A DNA stretch of 64,000 nt from Alloprevotella tannerae ATCC 51259 (GCF_000159995.1 NZ_GG700643.1:799195-863194), one strand, 5' to 3'; numbered from the stretch's first letter, positions 8,722 through 17,464 are shown. Program-made: numbers and translations. The notes: generated by a model from the sequence alone, not told the origin.

Positions 8722-8823
8722 CAAGCCCTTAGGCTTGGTCTTTTGGCAGGGCAGGCGTTGGAGCGAAGCGACAACCCTGCCATAATCCGTCGCGAAAGTG
8801 CAACCCCATAGGGCTGGTCTTTC
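8722..8823 (+). repeat. 105-bp three-hairpin repeat, copy 1 (forward)
   Basis: Contains three hairpins in order: AAGCCCTTAGGCTT, TGGCAGGG...CCCTGCCA around a ~23-nt loop, and CAACCCCATAGGGCTGG. Near-identical copies are at 13529 and 13700; inverted copies are at 9744 and 13308. It lies directly upstream of the HU-related gene promoter. It encodes no protein. Confidence 0.85.
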
Positions 8824-8867
8824 AAATCGTTCGTATATCAGCTTATAGTCAAGCGATTATCGTGCGT

Positions 8868-8899
8868 TTTGGCCGGCTCGAAGGATTTGCTTACCTTTG
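8868..8899 (+). promoter_or_regulatory. Promoter of the first HU-related gene
   Basis: TTTG at 8868-8871, a 20-nt spacer and TACCTTTG at 8892-8899 match the Bacteroidetes -33/-7 pattern. The transcript would start near 8906, about 55 nt before the ATG. The second HU-related gene has the same arrangement. Confidence 0.75.
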
Positions 8900-8960
8900 C
8901 ATACGCAAGGGCGAGGAGCGTCCTTGGTTATATTATTCACCAATTAAATCTATACCCACA

Positions 8961-9371
8961 ATGATTAAATTCGTCATTAGAGCGAAGAAAAATCCGCTCA
9001 AGAGAGATCAAGTGAAATTTTATCCGCAGATGGCGCCGGGCGTGCCCGTGATGTTGCGCACGATTGTCGGGCGCATCGAGAAGCGTTCGGGCGTATCTTC
9101 TGCCTCCGTCAAGGCGGTATTGGACGCCCTGCAATATGAGATTATCCAAACACTCTCCGATGGTAATTCGGTTCGCTTAGGAGACCTTGGTTCTTTTCGT
9201 CTGACAATGCACGGCGAGGGCGTAACGACGGCGAAAGAGGCAAAGGAAAAAGGAGCAAATCTCATTAAGCGCGTGAGCGTGCGGTTCACGAAAAGCAATA
9301 CGATGCGGATGGTTCTTGACAAGCACAACATAATCTTCGGTGCACAGGACGATATCCGGAATGCGAAGTAG
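8961..9371 (+). CDS. HU-related histone-like DNA-binding protein (copy 1)
   Basis: A 136-residue protein of the Bacteroidetes HU-related family (HU fold plus extra N-terminal residues). It shows RTIVGRIEKRSGVSSASVKA for the helical dimerisation part and GNSVRLGDLGSFRLTM for the beta arm base, with a basic C-terminal part. Such proteins bind and bend DNA in the nucleoid. The frame is open further upstream, but the promoter box lies inside that extension and homology between the copies starts at MIKFVIRAKKNP, so the ATG at 8961 is chosen. The paralogue at 13938 is about 90% identical. A terminator and a 22-nt array follow. Confidence 0.9.
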   Translation: MIKFVIRAKKNPLKRDQVKFYPQMAPGVPVMLRTIVGRIEKRSGVSSASVKAVLDALQYEIIQTLSDGNSVRLGDLGSFRLTMHGEGVTTAKEAKEKGANLIKRVSVRFTKSNTMRMVLDKHNIIFGAQDDIRNAK

Positions 9372-9421
9372 GCGAAGAATCGGCACAGCTTAGTGCCGGC
9401 AAAAAATTACATTTAACAAAG

Positions 9422-9455
9422 GCCGCGTTTTCAACTGATGAAAGCGCGGCTTTTT
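9422..9455 (+). terminator. Terminator after HU-related copy 1
   Basis: GCCGCGTTTTC pairs with GAAAGCGCGGC around a 7-nt loop, followed by TTTTT. It is the same hairpin as behind recG and HU copy 2. A smaller hairpin CGGCAC/GTGCCG (9381-9398) precedes it. Confidence 0.85.
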
Positions 9456-9510
9456 CGTACTTTGTCGAAAATAAGCCGTTTTTCGGTGGTGCAGGGATAA
9501 GGATTGTTGA

Positions 9511-9619
9511 AACTTTCACCTGTGATCGGAAAAAGTTTCTTAGGTAAAAGTTTGAACTTTCTTATAGGCAAATTAAAATTGTCTTATAGGAGAATTTTTC
9601 GATCATAGGTGAAAGTTTG
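9511..9619 (+). repeat. 22-nt periodic array, family a, five units
   Basis: Units start at about 9516, 9538, 9560, 9582 and 9603. They are built from recurring half-blocks (TCTTATAGG, GATCATAGG, GGTGAAAGTTT, AGAATT). The first unit, ACTTTCACCTGTGATCG, is the near reverse complement of the last, CGATCATAGGTGAAAGT. Not CRISPR: there are no spacers between repeats. Confidence 0.8.
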
Positions 9620-9743
9620 GCGGAGGTGAGCAGTGGGTTGTGGCGGGGTGGTTTATTCGGCATTTTTATAGCCGAATATGCGATGAAACCGCCGTTTTTT
9701 TGAATAATTTTATTTTTGTGTTGATGCATTTTCGCGTGTTTTT

Positions 9744-9850
9744 GAAAGACCAACCCTATGGGGTTGTCATTTTTTTCGGGGCTTCGAGGCAGGGTTGACG
9801 CAATGCGTCAACCCTGCCCTACCAAGAGACTAACCCCGATGGGGTTATTG
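9744..9850 (-). repeat. 105-bp three-hairpin repeat, copy 2 (inverted)
   Basis: Reads GAAAGACCAACCCTATGGGG, then GGCAGGGTTGACG with CGTCAACCCTGCC as a perfect central hairpin, then TAACCCCGATGGGGTTA. It aligns with the reverse complement of the copies at 8722, 13529 and 13700, differing mainly in the central loop. Confidence 0.8.
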
Positions 9851-10375
9851 GCGGAATAAATTGGGCGAAAGTTGCGTAAAATTGGACGAGCTATTGACAT
9901 TTTTATAGTAGAGAGCGTAGAATGGGGGTTATTGGTGGGCAAAGTGAGGTTTTTTGTGAGTGAGAGTGCGCGGGAATTATGCCATTTTTAAGCACTCTCT
10001 TCATTTAAGAGACAGGACGCTCCTTACGCCTTTGAAACCTTATAAAAAGCAACTAAGCGAAGCTCACGCCCCGCTTAGTCTGCCTGATCTAATACAATAG
10101 ATGCTTACCCGAACGCTATCGGATAATTAAGTCTATAGGATGAGGCGACAATACTCTGCCGCAGAGTCCCATTTAATTTGATCATAACCAGTATTCTTTC
10201 TTGCGAAAAACGATTTAACTCTTCTATAGACGATGCAAAGTTAACGCTTATTTTAATTCGCTGCTTGTAATCAGCACAATTATTTTGAGTTTTTTTAGTG
10301 ATATGACCTCGATTTTGCTTATTTCCCCCGTTTTTCTCGGATTTAGATGCGCCGTAAACGCCTTTTCTACCCTTT
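9851..10375. other. Non-coding stretch between HU copy 1 and alaS
   Basis: No gene is supported. The only structure seen is an 8-bp inverted repeat, ACTAAGCG / CGCTTAGT (10052-10079), which read leftward is followed by a T-rich run and could be a second terminator behind alaS. Confidence 0.5.
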
Positions 10376-10380
10376 TATTA

Positions 10381-10421
10381 AACGACTTCGGCGCCTTTGT
10401 AAAAAGAGCGCCGAAGTCGTT
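10381..10421 (-). terminator. Terminator of alaS
   Basis: A perfect 14-bp inverted repeat, AACGACTTCGGCGC with GCGCCGAAGTCGTT, separated by 13 nt, lies about 55 nt behind the alaS stop. Only a short T run follows, so termination may be imperfect; it could act in both directions. Confidence 0.65.
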
Positions 10422-10477
10422 AATGATTACAAATCCGATTTTGTGCGGACTATTTTATATAAGATGTGTATGCAGTA

Positions 10478-13102
10478 TTAAATGCCGGCCAACTCTACCA
10501 CTTTATCTACAGCCGCAGTAAGCCCGTTGAGATCTTTACCGCCGGCCGTGGCGAAGTGAGGCGCTCCGCCGCCACCACCTTTAATCAGTTTTGCAGCTTC
10601 GCGCACCAATTGGCCCGCGTTAAGTTGCTTGCTTTCTACTAATTGCTTGCTAATCATAACTGTCAGCAAGGGCTTCCCACCTTGGTGGCTACCGATGACG
10701 CAGAACAAGTTCTCCGGCAATTGTGCGGACAACTGGAAGGCCAGATCCTTTATCAGATCGGGCGCCCACTCATCTTTGACTACATATTTCAAGAGCTTAA
10801 TGTCGCCGCGATTCTCCGCTATCTTCATCAACTCTTTGCCGAGTTCTTTTACGCGTAGCTGCATAAACTTCTCCACCTCTTTCTTCAACTCGTCATTTTC
10901 TTCGATGGCATTATGCACAGCAACGGAGATATCTTTCACATTATTGAAGAGCGCGCGCAGATCGTTGAGCGTATCGTGTTGCCGGTAGCACATTTCTTCA
11001 GCTGCCTCTGCCGTTACGGCTTCGATACGGCGGATACCTGCTGCAACACTGCTTTCGCTCACAATGCGGAACAAGCCAATGCGGCCCGTGCTGCGGACGT
11101 GGCAACCGCCGCAAAACTCTACGCTTTTGTCAAATTGAACTACGCGCACGCGGTCGCCGTACTTTTCACCAAAAAGCGCAATAGCGCCCATCCTCTTTGC
11201 CTCTTCTATGGGCACATCACGGTGATCTTGCAGCGGAATATCTTCGCGTATGCGGCGGTTAATGATGCGCTCTACTTGGCGCAACTCTTCCGGTGTGACT
11301 TTTTGGTAGTGAGAAAGGTCGAAGCGCAAATAAGTGGGCGTTACGAGCGATCCCTTCTGCTCTACGTGCGCACCCAACACTTCGCGCAGGGCTTGGTCGA
11401 GCAAGTGGGTTGCCGAGTGGTTGGCTTCGCACGAGCGGCGAGCCGCCTCGTCTACTTCTGCCATAAACTCTGCCGCAGGATTCTCCGGCAGGCGCTTAGT
11501 TAGGTGAATCGACAGATTATTTTCCTGCTTCGTATCGAAGATTTCCACTGTTTCGTTCGCACTGCGCAATACGCCGCTATCACCGACTTGTCCACCCATT
11601 TCAGCATAAAACGGTGTCGTGTCGATGACTAATTCATAATACGTTTGTTTCTTTTGCTGCACTTTGCGATAGCGGAGAATGTGACACGCTTGGCGAAGTG
11701 TATCCCAACCTACGAAGTGCGATTCGCCTTCGCTCAAGATGACCCAATCGCCCGTTTCTACGCTTGCGGCACTGCGTGCGCGCTCTTTCTGTCGCTGCAT
11801 TTCTACGTTAAATCCGTCTTCATCTACTTTCAGTCCGTTTTCGGCGCAGATCAGTTCGGTCAAATCGAGCGGGAAACCGTAAGTGTCGAAGAGCGTAAAA
11901 GCTTTTTCGCCTTTTACAACACTGCTGCCGCCGTCTTTCGTCTCTTTCATCACGCCTTCAAGCAGCGAGATACCCGTGGCGAGTGTGCGCAGGAAACTGT
12001 CTTCCTCTTCTTTCATCACGCGCGTAATCAAATCGCGCTGCGCAGCGAGTTCCGGATAAGCCTCGCCCATCTCCTCTACGAGCGTCGGTACAAGCCGATA
12101 CATAAAGGCCTCTTTCTGATCTAAGAAGGTATAAGCATAGCGCACGGCACGGCGCAAGATGCGACGAATCACGTAGCCGGCTTTCGCATTGGAGGGCAAC
12201 TGCCCATCGGCAATGCTGAACGAGATGGCACGCAAGTGGTCGGCGATGACGCGCATTGCGATGTCCGTCTCCGTTGATTCGCCATAGCGGCGGCCCGAGA
12301 GTTCTGCAATTTTATTCAGAATAGGGCGGAAGACGTCGGTATCATAATTCGACTGCTTTCCCTGCATCACCATACAGAGACGCTCAAAGCCCATACCCGT
12401 ATCAATTACGCGCTGCGGCAGAGCATCCAGTGTACCGTCGGCTTTGCGGTTATATTGCATAAAGACGAGATTCCAAATCTCAATCACCTGCGGATGATCT
12501 TTATTGATCAATTCGCGTCCTGCTACGGCCGCCTTTTCTTCGGCCGAGCGTATGTCTATATGGATTTCCGAGCAAGGTCCGCAAGGGCCCGTCTCACCCA
12601 TTTCCCAGAAGTTGTCGTGCTTATTGCCATTGATGATGTGGTCTTCGGGGAAATGACGGCCCCAGATGGCTGCCGCCTCATCATCTCTCGAAAGGCCCTC
12701 ATCGGGTGAACCTTCAAAGACAGTCACATAAAGGTTGGCGGGGTCTATTTTCAAGACGCCGACTAAATATTCATAAGCAAACTCGATGGCTTCTTCCTTA
12801 AAGTAGTCGCCAAAACTCCAGTTGCCCAGCATCTCAAACATCGTATGATGATACGTATCGCGGCCCACCTCTTCGAGGTCGTTGTGCTTGCCGCTAACGC
12901 GCAGACACTTTTGCGAGTCCGTCTGTCGGCGACTTTTAGGTTCACGATGGCCGAGGATGATGTCTTTAAACTGATTCATTCCGGCATTGGTAAACATCAG
13001 TGTGGGATCATCTTTGATCACCATAGGGGCAGAGGGTACGATCAAATGCCCTTTGCTCTCAAAGAATCTTTTGAAAGATTCGCGTATCTCGTTAGCTGTC
13101 AT
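10478..13102 (-). CDS. alaS: Alanine--tRNA ligase
   Basis: An 874-residue, full-length AlaRS, which charges tRNA-Ala in the cytoplasm. The N-terminus [19 protein letters not shown] and the catalytic block [11 protein letters not shown] are diagnostic. The editing domain has the zinc motif HSATH (in [12 protein letters not shown]) plus CGGCHVR, and the C-terminal domain ends with [16 protein letters not shown]. It has its own promoter (13208-13177). It is transcribed alone and is flanked by the two duplicated HU modules, which are both on the opposite strand. Confidence 0.98.
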   Translation of the reverse strand: MTANEIRESFKRFFESKGHLIVPSAPMVIKDDPTLMFTNAGMNQFKDIILGHREPKSRRQTDSQKCLRVSGKHNDLEEVGRDTYHHTMFEMLGNWSFGDYFKEEAIEFAYEYLVGVLKIDPANLYVTVFEGSPDEGLSRDDEAAAIWGRHFPEDHIINGNKHDNFWEMGETGPCGPCSEIHIDIRSAEEKAAVAGRELINKDHPQVIEIWNLVFMQYNRKADGTLDALPQRVIDTGMGFERLCMVMQGKQSNYDTDVFRPILNKIAELSGRRYGESTETDIAMRVIADHLRAISFSIADGQLPSNAKAGYVIRRILRRAVRYAYTFLDQKEAFMYRLVPTLVEEMGEAYPELAAQRDLITRVMKEEEDSFLRTLATGISLLEGVMKETKDGGSSVVKGEKAFTLFDTYGFPLDLTELICAENGLKVDEDGFNVEMQRQKERARSAASVETGDWVILSEGESHFVGWDTLRQACHILRYRKVQQKKQTYYELVIDTTPFYAEMGGQVGDSGVLRSANETVEIFDTKQENNLSIHLTKRLPENPAAEFMAEVDEAARRSCEANHSATHLLDQALREVLGAHVEQKGSLVTPTYLRFDLSHYQKVTPEELRQVERIINRRIREDIPLQDHRDVPIEEAKRMGAIALFGEKYGDRVRVVQFDKSVEFCGGCHVRSTGRIGLFRIVSESSVAAGIRRIEAVTAEAAEEMCYRQHDTLNDLRALFNNVKDISVAVHNAIEENDELKKEVEKFMQLRVKELGKELMKIAENRGDIKLLKYVVKDEWAPDLIKDLAFQLSAQLPENLFCVIGSHQGGKPLLTVMISKQLVESKQLNAGQLVREAAKLIKGGGGGAPHFATAGGKDLNGLTAAVDKVVELAGI

Positions 13103-13176
13103 ATTCTTTTGTTTTATGGCTCACCCGTCAATGGTCAGCCATTTATTGTGCGCATAAAAGTGCTGTCTATCTTTTG

Positions 13177-13208
13177 CAAAATTAGTAGAAATATGCTTGA
13201 AGCACAAA
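13177..13208 (-). promoter_or_regulatory. Promoter of alaS
   Basis: On the minus strand TTTG (13208-13205), a 20-nt spacer and TAATTTTG (13184-13177), about 70 nt upstream of the ATG. Confidence 0.65.
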
Positions 13209-13307
13209 CATTGAGCCGCCTTTTGTAAAATATGTTGCACAAGAAGTCTTTCACTGCCTTTTAGGCTGAGTCCTTCACGGTCTCCGCCGGCGGGCATTCG
13301 CTTGTTT

Positions 13308-13414
13308 TGAAAGACCAACCCTAAGGGGTTGTCAATTTACTTATGCTTTGAGGCAGGGTTGACGTGCAACGTCAACCCTGCCCTACCAAAAGACTAACCC
13401 CGATGGGGTTATTG
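13308..13414 (-). repeat. 105-bp three-hairpin repeat, copy 3 (inverted)
   Basis: GAAAGACCAACCCTAAGGGG, then a perfect hairpin GGCAGGGTTGACGT / ACGTCAACCCTGCC, then TAACCCCGATGGGGTTA. Same orientation as the copy at 9744, on the other side of alaS. Confidence 0.8.
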
Positions 13415-13528
13415 ATGGACGAAACTATGCGGAAACGATATAATTTCAAGCGGAAAATCTGACACGCATACGTGTTATTGATCCAAAGCAATTATAAACT
13501 CGAATGTAAACGCGCAAAACATCCCCAG

Positions 13529-13630
13529 CAAGCCCTTAGGCTTGGTCTTTTGGCAGGGCAGGCGTTGGAGCGAAGCGACAACCCTGCCATAGTTCGCCGC
13601 AAAAGGGCAACCCCTTAGGGTTGGTCTCTC
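13529..13630 (+). repeat. 105-bp three-hairpin repeat, copy 4 (forward)
   Basis: Nearly identical to copies at 8722 and 13700 over the AAGCCCTTAGGCTTGG start, the TGGCAGGG/CCCTGCCA hairpin and the CAACCCCTTAGGGTTGG end. Only about 70 nt separate it from copy 5. Confidence 0.85.
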
Positions 13631-13699
13631 AAAACCGTCCACATATAGGCGTGTAAATACACAGATAAACCCAAACTACCAAAGCTCACTCCCGTACCA

Positions 13700-13800
13700 C
13701 AAGCCCTTAGGCTTGGTCTTTTGGCAGGGCAGGCGTTGGAGCGAAGCGACAACCCTGCCATAGTCCGTCGCAAAAATGCAACCCCTTAGGGTTGGTCTTT
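13700..13800 (+). repeat. 105-bp three-hairpin repeat, copy 5 (forward)
   Basis: Directly upstream of the second HU-related gene, in the same relative position as copy 1 before the first. Same three hairpins as the other forward copies. Confidence 0.85.
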
Positions 13801-13845
13801 ATATACGTTCGCAGACTGTCTCACTACCAAGCGATTATGGCGTAT

Positions 13846-13876
13846 TTTGCAGGCTCGCCGGAAATGCTTACCTTTG
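13846..13876 (+). promoter_or_regulatory. Promoter of the second HU-related gene
   Basis: TTTG (13846-13849), a 19-nt spacer and TACCTTTG (13869-13876), conserved with the promoter of copy 1. Confidence 0.75.
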
Positions 13877-13937
13877 CATTTGCAAGGGCGGGGAGCGCTC
13901 TTGGTTCAATTATTCTTCAATTAAATCTATACCAACA

Positions 13938-14348
13938 ATGATTAAATTTGTTATTAGAGCGAAGAAAAATCCGCTCAAGAGAGATCAAGTGAAATTTTAT
14001 CCGCAGATGGCGCCGGGCGTGCCCGTAATGCTACCTACGATTGTCGGGCGCATCGAGAAGCGTTCGGGCGTATCTTCTGCCTCCGTTAAGGCGGTATTGG
14101 ATGCCCTGCAATATGAGATTCTCCAAACACTTGCGGACGGTAATTCGGTTCGCTTAGGTGATCTCGGTTCTTTTCGCCTGACGATGCACGGCGAGGGCGC
14201 GTCGACGGCGAAAGAGGCAAAGGAAAAAGGCGCAAATCTCATTAAGCGCGTGAGCGTGAGGTTTACGAAAAGCAGTACGATGCGTATGGCACTCGACAAG
14301 CGCAACTTAATCTTCGGGGCGCAGGATGATATCCGGAATGCGAAGTAG
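13938..14348 (+). CDS. HU-related histone-like DNA-binding protein (copy 2)
   Basis: A 136-residue paralogue of the protein at 8961, with only about a dozen changes. The helix block (PTIVGRIEKRSGVSSASVKA) and arm base (GNSVRLGDLGSFRLTM) are kept, so both copies look functional. The start is set at MIKFVIRAKKNP for the reasons given for copy 1: the promoter box lies within the upstream open frame. Copy 2 is followed by the same terminator and the same 22-nt array. The two modules are parallel and flank alaS. Confidence 0.9.
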   Translation: MIKFVIRAKKNPLKRDQVKFYPQMAPGVPVMLPTIVGRIEKRSGVSSASVKAVLDALQYEILQTLADGNSVRLGDLGSFRLTMHGEGASTAKEAKEKGANLIKRVSVRFTKSSTMRMALDKRNLIFGAQDDIRNAK

Positions 14349-14400
14349 TTGAAGATTAAGGCACAGCTTAGTGCCGGAAGAAAATTACATTTAACAAAGG

Positions 14401-14433
14401 CCGCGTTTTCAACCGATGAAAGCGCGGTTTTTT
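14401..14433 (+). terminator. Terminator after HU-related copy 2
   Basis: CCGCGTTTTC pairs with GAAAGCGCGG around a 7-nt loop, followed by six T. Third occurrence of this hairpin in the window. Confidence 0.85.
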
Positions 14434-14488
14434 CGTGCTTTGTCGAAAAAGGACCGTTTTTCGGTGGCGTAGGGATAAGGATTGGTTA

Positions 14489-14598
14489 AACTTTCACCTA
14501 TGATCGGAAAAATTGTCTTAGGTGAAAGTTTGAAGAGAGTTATAGGAGAATTAAAATTGTCTTATAGGAGAATTTCAACGATCATAGGTGAAAGTTTG
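14489..14598 (+). repeat. 22-nt periodic array, family a, five units
   Basis: Units start at 14494, 14516, 14538, 14560 and 14582, an exact 22-nt period. The first unit (ACTTTCACCTATGATCG) is the reverse complement of the last (CGATCATAGGTGAAAGT). The array is closely similar to the one at 9511 but with point differences. Confidence 0.85.
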
Positions 14599-14689
14599 GC
14601 GGCGATGCGCAGCGGGTTGCGACGGGGTGGTTGGGATTGGATTTTTATAGCCGAATATGCGATAAAATCACGGTTTTTTGCGCTTTTTT

Positions 14690-15070
14690 CGTTTTGCATC
14701 CATACAAAAACACGCCATTCTTCGCTATGGGGAACTAAAAATAGCTACCCTTTGGGCTTTTTTTCTTACAGAGTATGTCGTGGTTGCGTTGCTACTCTGC
14801 GTAAAAGCTGACCGAATATAGAGCATTTTGTGGGTTGCGGGGGTGTGTTTTTCTGCCTGTCGCCGTGAATAATCACCGCACGCCGGCGTAAAAAATGCGT
14901 ATGAGCGTCAGGCGATAAATGATCAAAGATGTAAATTAAAAATGAAAGTTTAGCGACTGATTTTTAACTATTTCTCAGCTATTTTGCGTGTAAATTTTGG
15001 GTTATGGAAGGCTGTATATGTAACTTTGTATTGATTTTTGCGATAGCCACTATCGAAACAATCCGTTGTC
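14690..15070. other. Non-coding stretch
   Basis: No gene supported. A possible promoter (TTTG at 14996-14999, TAACTTTG at 15021-15028, spacer 21 nt) and a 7-bp inverted repeat CAGAGTA/TACTCTG near 14768-14798 are the only structures noted. Confidence 0.45.
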
Positions 15071-15074
15071 AATC

Positions 15075-15106
15075 CTTGTGGAGCGTTGGGCGTAAGGCTA
15101 CTTTTG
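15075..15106 (+). promoter_or_regulatory. Promoter of the 41-residue membrane protein gene
   Basis: CTTG (15075-15078), a 20-nt spacer and TACTTTTG (15099-15106), leaving a leader of about 20 nt before the ATG at 15134. Confidence 0.6.
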
Positions 15107-15133
15107 CAGCGTTAACTCAAAACAAATAGAATT

Positions 15134-15259
15134 ATGACTAATCAAACAATTGGAATGATCATTGCGGCAGTCGTCGTACTATTTATTATCTTTGACGCCG
15201 TTTATTGCTTCAAATCCGACCAACTTGCAAAAAATGAGGATTACGAAGACGAAGATTGA
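15134..15259 (+). CDS. Small single-pass membrane protein (41 residues)
   Basis: MTNQTIGMIIAAVVVLFIIF is a hydrophobic segment of about 18 residues after a short polar N-terminus. It is followed by a short soluble tail ending in a run of acidic residues (NEDYEDED). A well-formed promoter sits at the right distance and the frame ends in TGA before the LysR gene. I do not recognise a family. Predicted topology is one transmembrane helix with an acidic tail. It lies upstream of, and in the same direction as, a LysR regulator. Confidence 0.6.
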   Translation: MTNQTIGMIIAAVVVLFIIFDAVYCFKSDQLAKNEDYEDED

Positions 15260-15384
15260 CTATAAACTCAACTCAGACGCATAGGGGCGGGTAGCGTACT
15301 CGTTGATGGCTGGCTGTAAGTGTGGCCGGCGGAACGATGCTTAAGTGGCACGCTGTTGCTCCAGCGCTCAGTATAACAGAACGC

Positions 15385-16284
15385 ATGGAACTACGCCAAC
15401 TTCACTACTTTATAGCTGTAGCCGAACAACTTAATTTTTCGACGGCTGCCAAGTCGCTTTGCATTACACAAAGTACCTTATCACAGCAAATAAAACAACT
15501 GGAGGAGGAGTTGGGCGTAAGACTCTTAGAACGCAATAGTCACGAGGTTGTGCTCACAGAACCGGGTGAAGCATTTCTGCCCAATGCGCGGCGTACTATT
15601 GATGATGCAGAAACGAGTAAACTGTATATTCGAGATCTACAACATCTTAAGACCGGCGTGCTGAATGTGGGAGTCACGTATTCGTTTCACCCGATTATGA
15701 CGGAGACGGTGCTGACCTTTATGCGGCGCTTTCCGGCAATTCGCCTGAATATCTTTTATAAGCGTATGGAAGATTTGCTGGAGGATTTGCAAAAACGACA
15801 AGTCGACTTTGTGCTTTCTTACAAGCCCTTGCATGCGCTTCCGTCCATTAAAAGTAGGGAACTCTTTCGTACACAACTTGCGGCTATTACGGCTGTGGAC
15901 CATCCGCTTGCCGAACAGAAAAGCGTCACGTTAAAGGAGTTGGCACAATATGATTTGGCGTTGCCGACGAACGGCTTGCAAGCGCGCAACTTCTTTAATC
16001 GTTTTGCCGAAAAATCGGATTTGCATTTTAATGTGCGCTTTCAGCTCAATGTGGTCCATATGCTCCTTGATTTAGTGGGGCGCAGTCGGTTGGTTTCTGT
16101 GCTATCGGCCTCGACGGTAAAGGGGCATCAAGAGGTGGTGGCTATTCCGATTGATCTGCCTGAAAATGAAATGATCGGTTGTATACATACACTCGAGGGT
16201 GCTTATGAGAAGAATGCGGCCAAAGAGTTTTTGCAACTGCTGCGGCAGCAGAACGACCTGCAAGAAATGGTAAATAGTATGTAG
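15385..16284 (+). CDS. LysR family transcriptional regulator (CynR-like)
   Basis: 299 residues from MELRQLHYF, the canonical LysR N-terminus; the open frame extends 21 codons upstream, but that stretch is not family-like. The winged HTH reads LNFSTAAKSLCITQSTLSQQIKQLEEELG. The C-terminal substrate-binding domain follows, with the typical GVLNVGVTYSF strand opening it. Its target cannot be deduced; no divergent gene is present, and the only close upstream neighbour is the small membrane protein. It converges with the acyltransferase gene through a perfect terminator hairpin. Confidence 0.92.
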   Translation: MELRQLHYFIAVAEQLNFSTAAKSLCITQSTLSQQIKQLEEELGVRLLERNSHEVVLTEPGEAFLPNARRTIDDAETSKLYIRDLQHLKTGVLNVGVTYSFHPIMTETVLTFMRRFPAIRLNIFYKRMEDLLEDLQKRQVDFVLSYKPLHALPSIKSRELFRTQLAAITAVDHPLAEQKSVTLKELAQYDLALPTNGLQARNFFNRFAEKSDLHFNVRFQLNVVHMLLDLVGRSRLVSVLSASTVKGHQEVVAIPIDLPENEMIGCIHTLEGAYEKNAAKEFLQLLRQQNDLQEMVNSM

Positions 16285-16324
16285 GCCCATTGCCCACGTC
16301 GGGCTGTTTATTAGCCCACCCAAA

Positions 16325-16379
16325 AAGTAAACGATGCGCATTTCCCGCGAGAAATGCGCATCGTTTGTATTCTCAAAAG
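16325..16379. repeat. 55-bp direct repeat containing a terminator, copy 1
   Basis: Identical base for base to 17731-17785. It contains a perfect 16-bp inverted repeat AAACGATGCGCATTTC / GAAATGCGCATCGTTT with a 6-nt loop, which can terminate both the LysR gene and the oncoming acyltransferase gene. Confidence 0.9.
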
Positions 16380-16398
16380 TGTAGTGATATTTGAAGTT

Positions 16399-17403
16399 TT
16401 AGAAAATAGAAGGAAAAAAGCGTTTGAGTATTTTTGATGCGACTTCTCCAAAAATAAATACCACGATTACCGCACCAATTCCAAATAAGATATTAATGAG
16501 GATGCTTGTTCCCTTGTATCCGGCAAATGAAGTGGCAGAATTGACAAAATGGAGTACAAACATTTGCAGAGAAAAGATGGTCAAAGTATGTTTTCCCCTT
16601 TTTGCAAGGAAGCTTCCTATTTTTGACGCTTCTAAAAGTTTACCTATCCATACTAAAAAAAGAGTCCCCGTAACGCCTGTTAAGAAACTTAGTAAGATGG
16701 AATGCCCGTATATTCGAATGGATAAATTGATGGGTCCGTTTATCTGACAACCTGCAATTAACAATATAAGTATAATGAGGATCTTTAATCCAAGTGCGTC
16801 CTTAAATATATTATATCTGAGGCACAATTGTCCTGTATACATAAACAGCGCAAAGAATGGTACCGTATCCAAACTCCAAGGAAGGAGGAATGGAATTTGA
16901 TTAAGTAAAAGACTGGCTGATAACAAGCAAACGACAATTATGGCATGCACCCTTATGTTGCTGTTTATTAAATCCACCATTTTTGCTAATTTAATAAATA
17001 GCGTATCTGCTAAAAACATGGCAGTAAAGAACCATAGAGGTCCATTTAAACTTCGTAGCATTACCGGCAAGGAACTTCCTTCTAAGCCTAGTCTATAACG
17101 TGAATATACTACTCCTAACAAATCATAGACCGTAAAATTCCTACAGAGCAAAATAAAAACCACATTAAACAAAAGATATGGTATTAATAATCGCTTTGCG
17201 CGTTTGATGAGATGTTGTTTCCAAGGTACATTGTATTTTGACGTGTATCCGGATAAAAGAAAAAAAGCAGCTATAAAGAAACTTCCTAAGTATGTTTGCC
17301 CATAGCAATTTGTAGTATGGCTATAAACTATAAGCATTAAAGCAATAGTTTTGGCTATATCAATATATGCTAGACGCTGGGTTGGTTTTTTTGCAAGTTT
17401 CAT
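16399..17403 (-). CDS. Membrane acyltransferase, acyltransferase-3 family
   Basis: 334 residues from MKLAKKPTQRLAYIDIAKTI; the longer frame to 17463 overlaps the promoter. The RLAYIDIAKTIALMLIVYSH start with its catalytic-type His, the AAFFLLSGY motif and about ten membrane segments fit the family that transfers acyl groups to surface sugars or glycans at the inner membrane. The base composition is clearly more AT-rich than LysR or the transporter on either side, and the gene sits between 55-bp perfect direct repeats, so it looks inserted. The acceptor is unknown. Confidence 0.85.
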   Translation of the reverse strand: MKLAKKPTQRLAYIDIAKTIALMLIVYSHTTNCYGQTYLGSFFIAAFFLLSGYTSKYNVPWKQHLIKRAKRLLIPYLLFNVVFILLCRNFTVYDLLGVVYSRYRLGLEGSSLPVMLRSLNGPLWFFTAMFLADTLFIKLAKMVDLINSNIRVHAIIVVCLLSASLLLNQIPFLLPWSLDTVPFFALFMYTGQLCLRYNIFKDALGLKILIILILLIAGCQINGPINLSIRIYGHSILLSFLTGVTGTLFLVWIGKLLEASKIGSFLAKRGKHTLTIFSLQMFVLHFVNSATSFAGYKGTSILINILFGIGAVIVVFIFGEVASKILKRFFPSIF

Positions 17404-17433
17404 CTTTTTAGTGCATTTCGTTAAATTTGCTTG

Positions 17434-17464
17434 CAAAGATATGGACTCTAATGCACATATCAAA
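17434..17464 (-). promoter_or_regulatory. Promoter of the acyltransferase gene
   Basis: Minus-strand TTTG (17464-17461), a 19-nt spacer and TATCTTTG (17441-17434), about 30 nt before the ATG. It decides the start, since the longer frame would begin inside the -33 box. Confidence 0.7.

Noticed and set aside
8502-8732. A 76-codon frame in the IS982-like remnant
   Set aside because: It is out of frame with the transposase pieces, which read in another frame and are clearly homologous to IS982.
8862-8960. N-terminal extension of the first HU-related protein (and the equivalent at 13776-13937)
   Set aside because: The extension contains the promoter boxes and the two copies diverge there, while they are nearly identical from the downstream ATG.
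10040-10085. Possible tRNA near the ACTAAGCG/CGCTTAGT stem
   Set aside because: There is no T-arm GTTCGA-type sequence or acceptor stem; it is only a simple hairpin.
10913-12124. Plus-strand open frames of 159-196 codons across alaS
   Set aside because: They are antisense to alaS, have Phe/Cys-rich composition, and no promoter or domain.
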